Shown: positions 14,150 through 24,017, counted from the first letter of the stretch. The stretch is 64,000 nucleotides of DNA from Tenacibaculum larymnensis (GCF_028829235.1 NZ_JAIWJY010000004.1:310001-374000), one strand, 5' to 3'. Numbers and translations: made by a program. Notes: generated by a model from the letters alone, not told the origin.

Positions 14150-15394
14150 TTATTCTTCTCTTAATGCTTCGATTGGTTTTACTATTGTTGCCATATATGC
14201 TGGTATTAAACCTATTAAGGTTCCTAGAATTACTAGGATTGAAAAGGCCAGCATTACTATGGGTATATTTACGGTAGGATTTACAAGTGTTGGATCGTCT
14301 CCACTTCCTACTGTAAAGTCTAATAGGAATAAAACAAGTCCTCCAAAAATAATTCCTAACATTCCTGCTATTGTAGTTAAAAAAACAGATTCTAATATTA
14401 TTTGTCTTTTAATGCTTATTGGAGTTGCCCCTAAAGCTCGTCTAATTCCAATTTCTTTAGTACGCTCTTTTACGGTAATTAGTAAGATATTACCAATAGC
14501 AAAAACTCCTGCTATTAAAGTTGCAATCCCAACAAACCATGTTAAAAATTGCATTCCTGTTAAAAAGCCCATTAGTTTATCTATTTGGTCTCCTAAATTT
14601 ACACTACCAAATGCTCTGTTATCTTCTGGATGTACTTTGTGCAGATTTTTTAAGGTTAAAAGAATGTCTTTTTCCATCTGCTTAATATCTACTCCTTCAT
14701 TAGCCGTAATCATCATCCAATCTACTTTATTTGAAGTGTTGTATACTTTTTGAAAGGTAGTAAATGGAATGTAGGCTGTATCTCCGTCAATATCTATAGT
14801 ATTTGATGGTTTATAAACCCCTATAACCTTATAGTTTACATTACTAATTTTCACATACTGTCCAATTGGCATTTCTTTTTTATCAAACAGTTGTTTGTAC
14901 ATGTCTTCAGAAATAACACAAACTTTAGAGTTATTCTTTATATCATTTTGATTGAGAAATCTTCCGTAGATTAAATCTTTCTTTTGTACACGATCTAAAA
15001 CTGGGTAATCTCCACTTACTTGAAAATCTCCAGATTTAAAATCTTTAACAACACTACCGTTGGTTTGATTTCTTGGTGCTAATAGCTTTATTTCTTTATT
15101 GTATTCTTTTTGAAGTACTTCAATATCTTTAAAGGTTAAATTAAACCTTCTTCCTTTTTGAAATCCTTTAAAAGGCATATCGGTCCTCTGCGTCCACATA
15201 AAAACACTATTGGTTGCAAAGTCTCCAAAAATTCTTTTAAAATTGTTTTCCATACCACGTGCAGCTCCTAATAAGACTACTAATATGAAAATTCCCCATA
15301 GTACACCTACAATGGTAATACCAGTTCTTAATTTATTTTTACGAATACTTCCGTAAATTTCTTGCCAAGTGTCTGAATCAAATAAAAACTTCAT
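14150..15394 (-). CDS. MacB/FtsX-type ABC transporter permease
   Basis: A 414-residue permease with the MacB layout: one N-terminal membrane helix (about 22-44), a large periplasmic MacB-PCD domain, and three C-terminal helices making an FtsX domain. The coupling segment VKERTKEIGIRRALGATP is diagnostic. MacB-type pumps move substrates in the periplasm by mechanotransmission instead of passing them through the membrane. It is 2 bp from the preceding permease, with which it would form a heterodimer over the shared ATPase. Confidence 0.92.
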   Translation of the reverse strand: MKFLFDSDTWQEIYGSIRKNKLRTGITIVGVLWGIFILVVLLGAARGMENNFKRIFGDFATNSVFMWTQRTDMPFKGFQKGRRFNLTFKDIEVLQKEYNKEIKLLAPRNQTNGSVVKDFKSGDFQVSGDYPVLDRVQKKDLIYGRFLNQNDIKNNSKVCVISEDMYKQLFDKKEMPIGQYVKISNVNYKVIGVYKPSNTIDIDGDTAYIPFTTFQKVYNTSNKVDWMMITANEGVDIKQMEKDILLTLKNLHKVHPEDNRAFGSVNLGDQIDKLMGFLTGMQFLTWFVGIATLIAGVFAIGNILLITVKERTKEIGIRRALGATPISIKRQIILESVFLTTIAGMLGIIFGGLVLFLLDFTVGSGDDPTLVNPTVNIPIVMLAFSILVILGTLIGLIPAYMATIVKPIEALREE

Positions 15395-15396
15395 AA

Positions 15397-16626
15397 TTAG
15401 TCTGCTCTTAGTGCTACAATTGGTTTAATTTGTGCTGCCTTTTTTGCTGGTAAATACCCTGCAATTAATCCTGATAAGATTAAAATAATGGTAGCTCCTA
15501 TTACAATACCTGGACTTACACTTGGATCTTTTATAAAGTATTTTTCTAAACTACCTCCAATAGCACTTAAAATGTAAGTTCCTAAACTTAAACCTAAGTA
15601 CCCTGCTATTGTGGTTATTAAAATAGATTCTTGAATTACCATACCAATAATTGAAGATGGTTTTGCACCTAATGCTTTACGAATTCCGAATTCTTTGGTA
15701 CGCTCTTTAATAACAAAAATCATAATGTTACTAATACCTATAATACCTGCAATTAAAGTTCCTGAACCTACAAATATGACAATGAAATACAATGCAAACA
15801 TAAATTGATTAATCCCTTTATTCGCTTCCGCCATGTTTCTTACAGATAAAGCACTTTGATCATCTGGGTGAATGTCTAATTTTTTACGTAAATCTCTTTC
15901 TAATCTATTACCAAATGTAATGGCTTGGTCAAGATTTAACTTAGGGTCATATCCTATATTAATTTGACTGATATAATCATTGTTCCCATATAACTTTTGC
16001 GCAGTTGTTACAGGCATGTAAGTCAATCTTTCTTCATTATCTCCTCCCTTATCAGAAAATATTCCGACTACTTTGTATGAAATTCCATCAACATTTACTC
16101 TTTTTCCTAAAGCTGGCTTTTCTCCAAATAAATCTTGCTTTACAAGTCTACCAATTACAATTACTTTAGACTTGTCTTTTAAGTCTAAGTCGTTAATATA
16201 CCTTCCTTCATCAATAATTGTTTTTTCTAAAAACTGATGATCTGGGTGAACTGCACGTAATTGATAATTATTTTGATTGTTCTTGTAGGTAATATTTACG
16301 CTTTTGTATATTCTTGCCGTTAAATGTTGAATTTTGTTTTCATATTCGTCTTTAACGTAATCAAAGTCTTTATTTTTTAGCTGAATTCTTCTTCCTGTTT
16401 GTAATCCTTTATAAGGTTTTGATGTTTTCCATACTCTTACAAACATAGCATTGGTTGCATCATCTACAAAAGCAGATTTGAACTGATTTTGTAAACCTGA
16501 TACAATTCCGAATAATAGCGTAAATAGTAAAATAGCAAAGGCAACAGTGAATCCTGATAAAACAGAACGCAGCTTATTTTTACCAATACTTTGAAATATT
16601 TCTCTCCAGCGATCTAAATCAAACAT
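15397..16626 (-). CDS. MacB/FtsX-type ABC transporter permease
   Basis: A 409-residue paralogue of the neighbouring permease with the same topology; its coupling segment reads VIKERTKEFGIRKALGAKP. The tandem arrangement (2 bp gaps on both sides) suggests a heterodimeric permease, in contrast to the fused homodimeric MacB of enterobacteria. The first 35 residues (DLDRWREIFQSIGKNKLRS) resemble those of its partner, indicating duplication. Confidence 0.92.
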   Translation of the reverse strand: MFDLDRWREIFQSIGKNKLRSVLSGFTVAFAILLFTLLFGIVSGLQNQFKSAFVDDATNAMFVRVWKTSKPYKGLQTGRRIQLKNKDFDYVKDEYENKIQHLTARIYKSVNITYKNNQNNYQLRAVHPDHQFLEKTIIDEGRYINDLDLKDKSKVIVIGRLVKQDLFGEKPALGKRVNVDGISYKVVGIFSDKGGDNEERLTYMPVTTAQKLYGNNDYISQINIGYDPKLNLDQAITFGNRLERDLRKKLDIHPDDQSALSVRNMAEANKGINQFMFALYFIVIFVGSGTLIAGIIGISNIMIFVIKERTKEFGIRKALGAKPSSIIGMVIQESILITTIAGYLGLSLGTYILSAIGGSLEKYFIKDPSVSPGIVIGATIILILSGLIAGYLPAKKAAQIKPIVALRAD

Positions 16627-16628
16627 AA

Positions 16629-17333
16629 TTAAATTGCTTTTGCTTTATTTGTTGCCGCTTCTGTTAACTCATCACTAATTATAACTCCATCTTTTAAACG
16701 AACAACTCTATTAGTCTGTGCTGCTACTTCTTCCTCGTGTGTAATTACAAAAACAGTCATTCCTTCATCGTTAATTTCTTTTAATAAATCCATTACCGAA
16801 TCGGTTGTTGTAGAATCTAAAGCTCCTGTAGGCTCATCTGCTAATACAACTTTTGGTTTGGTAGCTAAAGCTCTTGCAATTGCTACACGTTGCTTTTGAC
16901 CTCCAGAAAGCTCATTCGGCAAGTGATTAGCCCATTCTTTTAATCCTACTTTTTCAAGATATTCTAAAGCTATTTCTAACCGTTCTTTTCTACCAACTCC
17001 TTTATAATACAATGGTAAAGCAACATTTTCTAGAGCTGTTTTATAGGAAATTAAATTGAATGATTGGAAAACGAATCCTAAAAACTTGTTACGTAATACA
17101 GCAGCTTTTTTTTCATTTAAATTTTCTATTAACTGCCCATTTAAGTAATATTTTCCTTCATCATGTGTATCTAATAAACCTACAATATTTAATAAGGTAG
17201 ATTTTCCAGACCCTGAAGATCCCATAATAGACACAAATTCCCCTTCTTTTATGTGTAAATCTAGCCCTTTTAAAACATGAAGTGAGTCTTTTCCTATAGG
17301 GTAAGATTTGTGAAGATTTTCTATTCGAATCAT
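16629..17333 (-). CDS. ABC transporter ATP-binding protein, LolD/MacB type
   Basis: A 234-residue ATPase, first gene of the exporter operon. Walker A is GSSGSGKST, the signature motif is LSGGQKQR, Walker B is VVLADEPTGALD, and the switch His is in VITHEEE. The family length and the FQSFNLI Q-loop place it with the LolD/MacB group that energises FtsX-like permeases. The order ATPase-permease-permease-adaptor is common in Bacteroidota efflux operons, whose cargo is often lipoproteins, peptides or macrolides; none can be chosen here. Confidence 0.95.
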   Translation of the reverse strand: MIRIENLHKSYPIGKDSLHVLKGLDLHIKEGEFVSIMGSSGSGKSTLLNIVGLLDTHDEGKYYLNGQLIENLNEKKAAVLRNKFLGFVFQSFNLISYKTALENVALPLYYKGVGRKERLEIALEYLEKVGLKEWANHLPNELSGGQKQRVAIARALATKPKVVLADEPTGALDSTTTDSVMDLLKEINDEGMTVFVITHEEEVAAQTNRVVRLKDGVIISDELTEAATNKAKAI

Positions 17334-17481
17334 AGTGTTAGTTAATTTTTAAATAAAAATAAATACTAATTTCTCTAATCTACTAATAAATTATTGTTAA
17401 ATCATTATTTACTTTCTTACAAGACGCTTAATTTTGATTAATGTTACAAGTTAGCGCTTAATTTTTTACAAAAAACTAAAT

Positions 17482-17895
17482 ATGAACAATTTACCTAGCA
17501 ATAAAAAAGTGATTTTGTTTGATGGTGTGTGTAATTTTTGCAACGATAGTGTGCTAAAAGTTATAAAGTATGACACTAAAAATATGTTTGTTTTTACCTC
17601 TCTTCAATCAGACATAGGAAAAGAAATCACACAATATCTGGGTATTGATACTTCTAAAGTTGATTCTATTATTTTATATGAACCAAATGTGGCTTATGAT
17701 ATTAAATCATCAGCAGCTTTAAAAATTATGAATGATTTTGGCGGAATTTGGAAGTTAACTCAAGTTTTTTGGATTCTACCTGAAGGGCTTAGAAATATTG
17801 TATACGATTATATTGCTAAAAATCGTTATAAATGGTTTGGTAAAAAAGAAGCGTGCATGATTCCTTCTAAAGAAATACAAGAAAAGTTTTTATAA
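17482..17895 (+). CDS. Thiol-disulfide oxidoreductase DCC family protein
   Basis: A 137-residue protein of the DUF393/DCC family, named for its conserved start LFDGVCNFCNDSV (residues 12-24) with a CxxC pair. A second block, WVLPEGLRN-like (ILPEGLRNIVYDYIAKNRYKWFG), is typical. The fold is thioredoxin-like; the physiological role is unclear. It is divergent from the exporter operon and convergent with the btuB-like gene, with a bidirectional terminator between them. Confidence 0.9.
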   Translation: MNNLPSNKKVILFDGVCNFCNDSVLKVIKYDTKNMFVFTSLQSDIGKEITQYLGIDTSKVDSIILYEPNVAYDIKSSAALKIMNDFGGIWKLTQVFWILPEGLRNIVYDYIAKNRYKWFGKKEACMIPSKEIQEKFL

Positions 17896-17896
17896 A

Positions 17897-17926
17897 AAGT
17901 AAGCTCACCAAGTTGGTGAGCTTATT
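17897..17926. terminator. Bidirectional terminator
   Basis: TAAGCTCACCA (17900-17910), loop AGT, TGGTGAGCTTA (17914-17924): an 11-bp perfect stem. The T-rich tail is better on the minus strand (ACTTTTTAT), so it mainly serves the TonB receptor gene. Confidence 0.75.
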
Positions 17927-17967
17927 CATAGCAATATTTCCCTGTTTACTGGGGGACAACCTCTAAA

Positions 17968-19860
17968 TTAAAAGGATAAACGAACTCCTAACTTATAATT
18001 TCTTCCTAAAGTTGTATATCCTAAAGTTTCTTGATAATCTTCATTTAAAATATTAGTTACTCCTAAAAATAATTTTACATTATCGTTTAACTTATGGTTT
18101 GCTGAAAAATCTAACAACGAATATGACTCTAAAGAAATGTTTTCATAAGGAAACCCTCTAAAATCTGTATCATCTCTATCGCTAACATATTGATAATTTA
18201 ATGATAAGTTAGTTGCTTTAATTTCATAATTTACTCCTGCATTTATTTTATGCTTTGGAATTCTAATTGCGGTTTCTTTGTTATTTGTGTAGGTGTAATT
18301 AGTGCTCACCCCTAAACTTTCTAATAGTTTATAATTTACATTAAACTCAACTCCATTTACAACAGCATCGCCAATATTATCCATTAAATAAGTTGTAGGA
18401 TTGTATGCAATTATATTTTCTATATCTCTATTAAAATAAACAGCATTAAGTACTAATGAGTTTAACTTATACTCTACTCCTCCTTCATATGTTACACTCT
18501 CTTGTGGTTCTAGGTCTACATTTCCCCAAGAAGCATATAAATCTTGAACAGACGGAGCTATAAAAGCTGTACTATATGATGCTAAGAACTTAAGATATCC
18601 ATTTTCTTGTTTTATTCTATAAGATGGATTTACGTTATATACAAAGTGGTTACCATATTTATTATGGTTATTTAATCGAACTCCTGCATTAACATTCAAT
18701 CCAAAATCTGATACATAAACAGCATTCACATAAGGATCTATTAATTTTGTTGTTGGTTCTTCTGAATACTCAGTTTTAGTTAACTCTGTTTCTCCATAAG
18801 GAATTGAATAGGTTTCAATTGTATTATGTTGAAAATTTACTCCAGCTAAAAAGTATATTTTATCAAATTCATGCTTTAAAAATGCATCAGCTATATAATT
18901 TTCGCCTTTACTTATTCCTGGATACTGAGTGTTAACTCTATCTGAATCGTACTTGCTGTAGGCCATATTTATTTGTACACTACCTTTTCCATATTCGTAT
19001 TTAGGAGATAAACTTACTCTATAGCTTTTATCTAACGAAACGTTATCAGCATCAGCAAAAGAACCTCCATCATAACTATTGGTAAATTCACTATAACTCC
19101 CTAAAGTATTAATGGAAAACTTATCGTTAAATTTATAACCTAATTTCACATTTGTAGAAATACGTTGAAATGGATCATTTTTAAAAGATTCTCCATTTTC
19201 TCCTCTTGCAGATGATGTTCCTTTTGTATCAAGAGATGAAAAACTCACTAAATAGTTAAAATCATTGATTTTTCCATTAACATTTGCAGAACTCTGGATA
19301 CTTGTACCACTCTTAGTATTTTGGTCATTATTTGTTCCTCCAAATAACGATAATGCAACATTCGTTTTATTTGATTTAGCCTCTTTTAGCTTAATATTTA
19401 TTACTGCTGTCGCTGCACCTGTTCCATATAAAGTACTGGCAGCTCCTTTAATTACTTCTATTGATTCTACATCGTTTAAATCTAACAATCTTAAATCAAA
19501 GCTTCCAGAAGTACTTGATGGATTAGATACTTGAATTCCATCAATTAACACTACTAACTCTTTAGTGCTTCCCCCTCTTACAAAAACCCCTAATGTTTGT
19601 CCTGGTGAACTTGTGTTTCCGTTTATTTCAATTCCTGAAATATTATTAATTAAGTCAACAACATTTTTACCACTACTTCTTTCAATAGTTTCTGCTGTTA
19701 TTTTATGAATAACTTTTCCAGAATTTTCCTTTTTTAAATTGAATTTAGAATCTGAAATTACAACTTCATCTAGTTGTATTGTTTTTTCTTGTTCTTGCGC
19801 ATTGATATTAAACGCAAAAAATGATGTTAAAACACTTAAGTAAAGTACTTTTTTTTTCAT
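17968..19860 (-). CDS. btuB: TonB-dependent vitamin B12 receptor, BtuB-like
   Basis: A 630-residue outer-membrane receptor. A signal peptide (ending FAFNINAQ) is followed by a TonB-box region (TIQLDEVVISDSKF), a plug with FVRGGSTKELVVLIDGIQVSNPSS and IEVIKGAASTLYGTGAATAVINI, and a 22-strand barrel ending in LGRNYKLGVRLSF with a C-terminal Phe. It would take up cobalamin across the outer membrane. The specificity follows from the cobalamin riboswitch directly upstream and the adjacent cobalamin genes. Confidence 0.9.
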   Translation of the reverse strand: MKKKVLYLSVLTSFFAFNINAQEQEKTIQLDEVVISDSKFNLKKENSGKVIHKITAETIERSSGKNVVDLINNISGIEINGNTSSPGQTLGVFVRGGSTKELVVLIDGIQVSNPSSTSGSFDLRLLDLNDVESIEVIKGAASTLYGTGAATAVINIKLKEAKSNKTNVALSLFGGTNNDQNTKSGTSIQSSANVNGKINDFNYLVSFSSLDTKGTSSARGENGESFKNDPFQRISTNVKLGYKFNDKFSINTLGSYSEFTNSYDGGSFADADNVSLDKSYRVSLSPKYEYGKGSVQINMAYSKYDSDRVNTQYPGISKGENYIADAFLKHEFDKIYFLAGVNFQHNTIETYSIPYGETELTKTEYSEEPTTKLIDPYVNAVYVSDFGLNVNAGVRLNNHNKYGNHFVYNVNPSYRIKQENGYLKFLASYSTAFIAPSVQDLYASWGNVDLEPQESVTYEGGVEYKLNSLVLNAVYFNRDIENIIAYNPTTYLMDNIGDAVVNGVEFNVNYKLLESLGVSTNYTYTNNKETAIRIPKHKINAGVNYEIKATNLSLNYQYVSDRDDTDFRGFPYENISLESYSLLDFSANHKLNDNVKLFLGVTNILNEDYQETLGYTTLGRNYKLGVRLSF

Positions 19861-19957
19861 TACTACTTAATCATTAAAGTTTAAAATCAGGAAAAATATA
19901 AGCGTAGAAAAACCACACCCAAACTTTTATCCCGAAAGTTCGAATTACATGTTGAAT

Positions 19958-20110
19958 CTTGGCAGGTCTCCTGGCTTGCGTCTTGCAACATACCTTCCCA
20001 TTTTAAAAACAGTGGTTTGAGTAATTGTTACAAGCTTAATAGCTTACAGTTGCGGGAACAGCTTCGGTTTTACACCGAATTCCCTTTTAATTCTCTTTAA
20101 TAGATGATTA
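19958..20110 (-). promoter_or_regulatory. Cobalamin riboswitch
   Basis: On the minus strand the leader of btuB contains the conserved core in order: GGGAATTCGGTGTAAA-ACCG, CTGTTCCCGCAACTGTAA (20060-20040 region), and the B12 box AGCCAGGAGACCTGCC at 19976-19961. This order matches the AdoCbl/cobalamin riboswitch family. It lies between the cobalamin-binding protein gene (stop at 20148) and btuB (start at 19860), so only btuB is directly under its control; when B12 is bound, btuB expression should fall. I see no obvious intrinsic terminator, so control of translation is more likely. Confidence 0.95.
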
Positions 20111-20147
20111 AAGAAAAACCAAAAATCACGGCAAATGTATAGTATTC

Positions 20148-21086
20148 TTATAAATTAGCAACCATCAAATCATGATATTTTGCGAATTTTGTTTTTAAGT
20201 TCTCTGGTAGTGTATAATAATCTGGATGAATCATTTTTGCTAAACATTCAACTCCTTCTACTAAAGTACCCGCAGAAGATTGTGTAAACATGGCGAAGTC
20301 AGCAATGTATACTTGTTTGTTTTTTACAGCTCTCAAAGACTTCCATTCTTCTCTTTCTTCTAAAAACTTCATGTCTTCTAGTGTTCTATCGATTCCATAT
20401 CCACAAGGAGCAATAATTAATACCTCTGGATCATATTTTACAATTTTATCCCAAGAAATAACGATGCTATCTCCTGATGGATGCGACAATAAATCAATTC
20501 CGCCTGCATATCCTATTTGATGGGGAATCCAATGTCCGCAGTTAAACAACGGATCAATCCACTCTAACAGCATTACACTTTTAGACTGTATTTTATGCTC
20601 ACGTTGCACATCTACAATGTCATAAATACGTTTTTTTAATCCCTTTACATACGCCTCTCCTACTTCTTCTTGCTTCATTGCTTTTGCAATAGTTAATGCA
20701 TTATCAAAAACATCTTCTAAAGAGTTTGGAGTAATTGATATTAATTCTGGAACCTTAGGCAATTTATACGCTGATTTTGCCACAGATTCTGTATCTATCT
20801 GACAAACATCACATACATCTTGTGTAAAAACAATATCGGGTGCTATACTTTCTAAAACAGGTTCATCAACATAATACAACGTCTTTCCTTCTGCCTTGGT
20901 TTTAGAAAAAATAGCCGTTATTTCTTTACTCGTTAACACTTTTCCTTCTAACTTATATCGAACAGCTACTTCTTTTTCTTTTAGAGCTACTTCTGAACAC
21001 TCAAAAGTTATTCCGTTTAAATAATCTTGTAACCCCATGTCATAAATCATCTGAGTTACTGCTGGCATAAAAGAAGATACTGTCAT
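20148..21086 (-). CDS. Cobalamin-binding protein, ABC-type substrate-binding fold
   Basis: A 312-residue protein of the BtuF/COG0614 fold. Features are MTVSSFMPAVTQMIYDMGL at the start, the VFTQDVCDVCQI motif, LLEWIDPLFNCGHWIPHQI with the GG next to it, and APCGYGIDRTLEDM. It has no signal peptide or lipobox; the frame is open upstream but gives no better start. This places it with the signal-less cobalamin-binding proteins that often accompany B12 genes, whose location is uncertain. It is divergent from cobU by about 100 bp and lies upstream of the riboswitch. Confidence 0.75.
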   Translation of the reverse strand: MTVSSFMPAVTQMIYDMGLQDYLNGITFECSEVALKEKEVAVRYKLEGKVLTSKEITAIFSKTKAEGKTLYYVDEPVLESIAPDIVFTQDVCDVCQIDTESVAKSAYKLPKVPELISITPNSLEDVFDNALTIAKAMKQEEVGEAYVKGLKKRIYDIVDVQREHKIQSKSVMLLEWIDPLFNCGHWIPHQIGYAGGIDLLSHPSGDSIVISWDKIVKYDPEVLIIAPCGYGIDRTLEDMKFLEEREEWKSLRAVKNKQVYIADFAMFTQSSAGTLVEGVECLAKMIHPDYYTLPENLKTKFAKYHDLMVANL

Positions 21087-21187
21087 AATTCGTGGTTTTA
21101 GTTCAGCAAAAATAAACAGTTCTCTATTTTAATTTGTTTTTTATTAAAAATCTTTCCAATCTTTGTGTCAAAATAAAATGCGATTTC

Positions 21188-21691
21188 ATGATATATTATA
21201 TCTCAGGAGGTGAACGCTCAGGTAAAAGTAGCTATGCTCAAAAGTTAGCAGAATCTTTATCTAAAACCCCTATTTACCTAGCAACTTCTCGTATTTGGGA
21301 CGAAGATTTTAAACAACGAGTAGACAGGCATATTTCTGATAGAGATGAACGTTGGACCACTATTGAAGAAGAAAAATGGTTAAGTAAAGTAATTTCTGAA
21401 AAACAAACGGTGGTTATCGATTGTGTAACACTGTGGCTAACAAATTTCTTTGTAGACACAAAATATGATATTGAAAAAGCACTAGAAATCGCCAAAGAAG
21501 AAATAAACAAATTGGTTGAAATTGACGCCAATATTATCATCATTTCTAATGAAATTGGTATGGGATTACACGCTAATTCTGAATCTGGAAGAAAATTTAC
21601 ACAACTACAAGGTTGGACGAATCAACACATAGCAAAATTGGCTGACAAAGCTACTTTTATGGTATCTGGACTTCCTTTAACTTTAAAATAA
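21188..21691 (+). CDS. cobU: Adenosylcobinamide kinase / adenosylcobinamide-phosphate guanylyltransferase
   Basis: A 167-residue CobU: phosphorylates adenosylcobinamide and then attaches GMP, activating it for nucleotide loop assembly. The N-terminus MIYYISGGERSGKSSYA contains the P-loop, followed by YLATSRIWDEDF, the guanylylation-site His in RVDRHISDR, and DCVTLWLTN. The C-terminal block is SNEIGMGLHANSESGR. The ATG at 21188 is used, not the frame start at 21134, because the family begins a few residues before the P-loop. First gene of cobU-cobT-cobS-cobC. Confidence 0.94.
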   Translation: MIYYISGGERSGKSSYAQKLAESLSKTPIYLATSRIWDEDFKQRVDRHISDRDERWTTIEEEKWLSKVISEKQTVVIDCVTLWLTNFFVDTKYDIEKALEIAKEEINKLVEIDANIIIISNEIGMGLHANSESGRKFTQLQGWTNQHIAKLADKATFMVSGLPLTLK

Positions 21692-21694
21692 CAC

Positions 21695-22732
21695 ATGATA
21701 ACAACAATAACTCCCTTATCAAAAGATTTACTGAGCGAACTTCAAGAAGAAATCAACTTCAAAACCAAACCTATTGGTGCTTTAGGTACTTTAGAAAAAA
21801 TCGGCATGCAAGTGGGGTTAATTCAAAATACCACTAGCCCTGTGTTATCAAAACCTACAATTATGGTTTTTGCAGGAGATCATGGAATTGCTACTACAGG
21901 AAAAGTGAGTCCGTATCCTCAAGAAGTTACCCAACAAATGGTCTTTAATTTTTTACAAGGAGGTGCTGCTATTAATGTGTTTTGTAAACAAAATAATATT
22001 CATTTAAACATTGTAGATGCTGGTGTAAATGCTGATTTTGAAGTACATCCACAACTTACCAATGCCAAAATAGCGAAAGGAACTCAAGATTATAGCACTA
22101 CCAAAGCTATGACTTCAGAACAATGTCAAGAAGCGATAGAAAAAGGAAGACAATTGGTAAGAAAGGTATATAGCGAAGGTTGTAATGTTATTGGTTTTGG
22201 TGAAATGGGGATTGGCAACACATCATCTGGAGCTTTATTAATGAGTTATTTTACCAATACACCTATTGAAAAATGTGTTGGTAGAGGTACTGGAGTGGAT
22301 GATAAAGGACTACAAACAAAAATCGACACATTATGTGAAGTCTATAAGTTACATGCCGATTCTATTTCAACTCCTATGGAAGCCTTAACTGCTTTCGGCG
22401 GATTTGAAATTGTAATGATGTGTGGTGCTATGTTAGAAGCTGCTTCCTTAAAAATGACCTTACTTATTGATGGTTTTATTGTTACTGCTGCCCTATTAGC
22501 GGCTCATGCAATGGAATCTGATATTTTAGACTATTGTATTTTCTGTCATAATTCAGGAGAACAAGGGCATCAAAAAATGTTAGAGTTCTTAAATGCTGAA
22601 CCGCTTTTAAATTTAGGCTTACGCTTAGGTGAAGGAACAGGTTGTGCAGTTGCATTTCCTATTATTCAATCGAGTGTGAACTTTTTAAACGAAATGGCTA
22701 CTTTTAAAAGTGCCAATGTTAGCGAAGCCTAG
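21695..22732 (+). CDS. cobT: Nicotinate-nucleotide-dimethylbenzimidazole phosphoribosyltransferase
   Basis: Makes alpha-ribazole phosphate from dimethylbenzimidazole and nicotinate mononucleotide, the lower ligand of cobalamin. The 345-residue length is typical. Motifs: KTKPIGALGTLEKIG, FAGDHGIATTGKVSPYPQEVT, GEMGIGNTSSGALL, GRGTGVDDKGL, and near the C-terminus LRLGEGTGCAVAFP, which carries the catalytic Glu. It starts 3 bp after cobU and ends 2 bp before cobS. Confidence 0.97.
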   Translation: MITTITPLSKDLLSELQEEINFKTKPIGALGTLEKIGMQVGLIQNTTSPVLSKPTIMVFAGDHGIATTGKVSPYPQEVTQQMVFNFLQGGAAINVFCKQNNIHLNIVDAGVNADFEVHPQLTNAKIAKGTQDYSTTKAMTSEQCQEAIEKGRQLVRKVYSEGCNVIGFGEMGIGNTSSGALLMSYFTNTPIEKCVGRGTGVDDKGLQTKIDTLCEVYKLHADSISTPMEALTAFGGFEIVMMCGAMLEAASLKMTLLIDGFIVTAALLAAHAMESDILDYCIFCHNSGEQGHQKMLEFLNAEPLLNLGLRLGEGTGCAVAFPIIQSSVNFLNEMATFKSANVSEA

Positions 22733-22734
22733 TT

Positions 22735-23505
22735 ATGATAAAAAGACAAATCCATTATTTTTTAACAGCTGTATTGTTTTTTACACGAATTCCGTGTCCT
22801 AAATGGGTAAATCATTCTCCTGAAATACTCAACAAAAGCAGTCGCTATTTTTCTTTAGTAGGAATTGTAGTCGGAAGCATTGCAGCACTAACTTATTTCG
22901 CTTCTTCTTATATTTTTCCTACAGATATTGCTATTGTAATTAGTATGATTAGTTCCGTTTGGATTACAGGAGCTTTTCATGAAGATGGATTTGCTGATGT
23001 ATGTGATGGTTTTGGTGGCGGATGGACCAAAGAAAAGATTTTAACCATTATGAAAGATTCCCGACTCGGAACTTTCGGAGTGAGCGGTTTGGTCTTTATC
23101 CTAGCTATAAAGTTTTTAGCTTTATATCATTTACAAAACCTATCAGTTAATTTAATTCTAGTAATTATCTCGGGGCATAGTATTAGCCGATTTATCGCAA
23201 CTGTTCTATTATACACACATGACTATGTAAGAGATATTGACAGTTCTAAAATAAAACCAACCACCAAACAAATGAGTAGTAAATCGCTACTCATATCAGC
23301 TATTTTCGGAATAGCACCCTTATTTTTCTTTCAAAAACCAACGGTATTTTTAGTATTACTTCCCTTATTACTCACCTATTTGTATATGGGGCATTTCTTT
23401 AAAAAATGGATTGGTGGTCAAACAGGAGATTGTGCGGGTGCTTTGCAACAAGTAGCTGAAATTGTTTTTTATCTAAGCCTACTCGCCTTATGGAAGTTAT
23501 TTTAG
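22735..23505 (+). CDS. cobS: Adenosylcobinamide-GDP ribazoletransferase (cobalamin synthase)
   Basis: Integral membrane enzyme that joins adenosylcobinamide-GDP to alpha-ribazole (phosphate). The 256 residues include FFTRIPCPKW near the start and the metal-binding acidic motif FHEDGFADVCDGFGGG, then several hydrophobic segments and KKWIGGQTGDCAGALQQVAE. About six membrane helices are expected. Its last 16 bases overlap the start of cobC, so the two are probably translationally coupled. Confidence 0.96.
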   Translation: MIKRQIHYFLTAVLFFTRIPCPKWVNHSPEILNKSSRYFSLVGIVVGSIAALTYFASSYIFPTDIAIVISMISSVWITGAFHEDGFADVCDGFGGGWTKEKILTIMKDSRLGTFGVSGLVFILAIKFLALYHLQNLSVNLILVIISGHSISRFIATVLLYTHDYVRDIDSSKIKPTTKQMSSKSLLISAIFGIAPLFFFQKPTVFLVLLPLLLTYLYMGHFFKKWIGGQTGDCAGALQQVAEIVFYLSLLALWKLF

Positions 23506-24017
23506 TACGACATACCACACCTGATATTGCCAAAGGTATATGCTATGGTCAAGCAGATATTGACGTAACAACTAATTTTGAAGAAGAAGTGAGCAGTATT
23601 CTAAAAAAAGTTCCTGTTAACAATACTGATGTAACGTATTATAGCAGTCCCCTAAAACGTTGTAAACTTTTAGCTGAAAAACTTTCAGCTAACGTGATTT
23701 TTGACAACCGATTGAAAGAACTTGATTTTGGTGATTGGGAGCTCCAAAAATGGAACGATATTGATAAAAAAGAACTCGATATTTGGATGAACAATTTTGT
23801 AAAAACTCCTGCTAAAAATGGAGAATCTTATATCGATTTGCACAACAGAACTACCGAATTTTTATCCGAATTAACGACCAAAAACCATCAAAAAGTTGTG
23901 CTTGTTACCCATGCAGGAGTAATGAGAAGTCTTTGGGCTTATATGAATGAAATTCCGTTGGAAAAATCATTTGAATTAAAACTAAACTACGGAGATACGT
24001 TAACTTTCCACCTATAA
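23490..24017 (+). CDS. cobC: Alpha-ribazole phosphatase-like histidine phosphatase
   Basis: A 175-residue histidine phosphatase: LVRHTTPDIAKGICYGQAD carries the catalytic His, YSSPLKRCKLLAE the second phosphate-binding Arg, ELDFGDWE the acidic residue, and LVTHAGVMRSLW the second His. The GICYGQ(A/T)D segment is typical of CobC. It removes the phosphate from alpha-ribazole-5'-phosphate or adenosylcobalamin-5'-phosphate. The start at 23490 overlaps cobS by 16 bp. Confidence 0.88.
   Translation: MEVILVRHTTPDIAKGICYGQADIDVTTNFEEEVSSILKKVPVNNTDVTYYSSPLKRCKLLAEKLSANVIFDNRLKELDFGDWELQKWNDIDKKELDIWMNNFVKTPAKNGESYIDLHNRTTEFLSELTTKNHQKVVLVTHAGVMRSLWAYMNEIPLEKSFELKLNYGDTLTFHL

Noticed and set aside
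14259..14753. 164-codon plus-strand ORF inside the permease gene
   Set aside because: It is antisense to a complete FtsX-type permease with conserved motifs and has an unlikely composition.
20148..21086. Truncation of the cobalamin-binding protein because it lacks a signal peptide
   Set aside because: The upstream frame is open but has no better start, and signal-less members of this family exist, so I treat it as complete.
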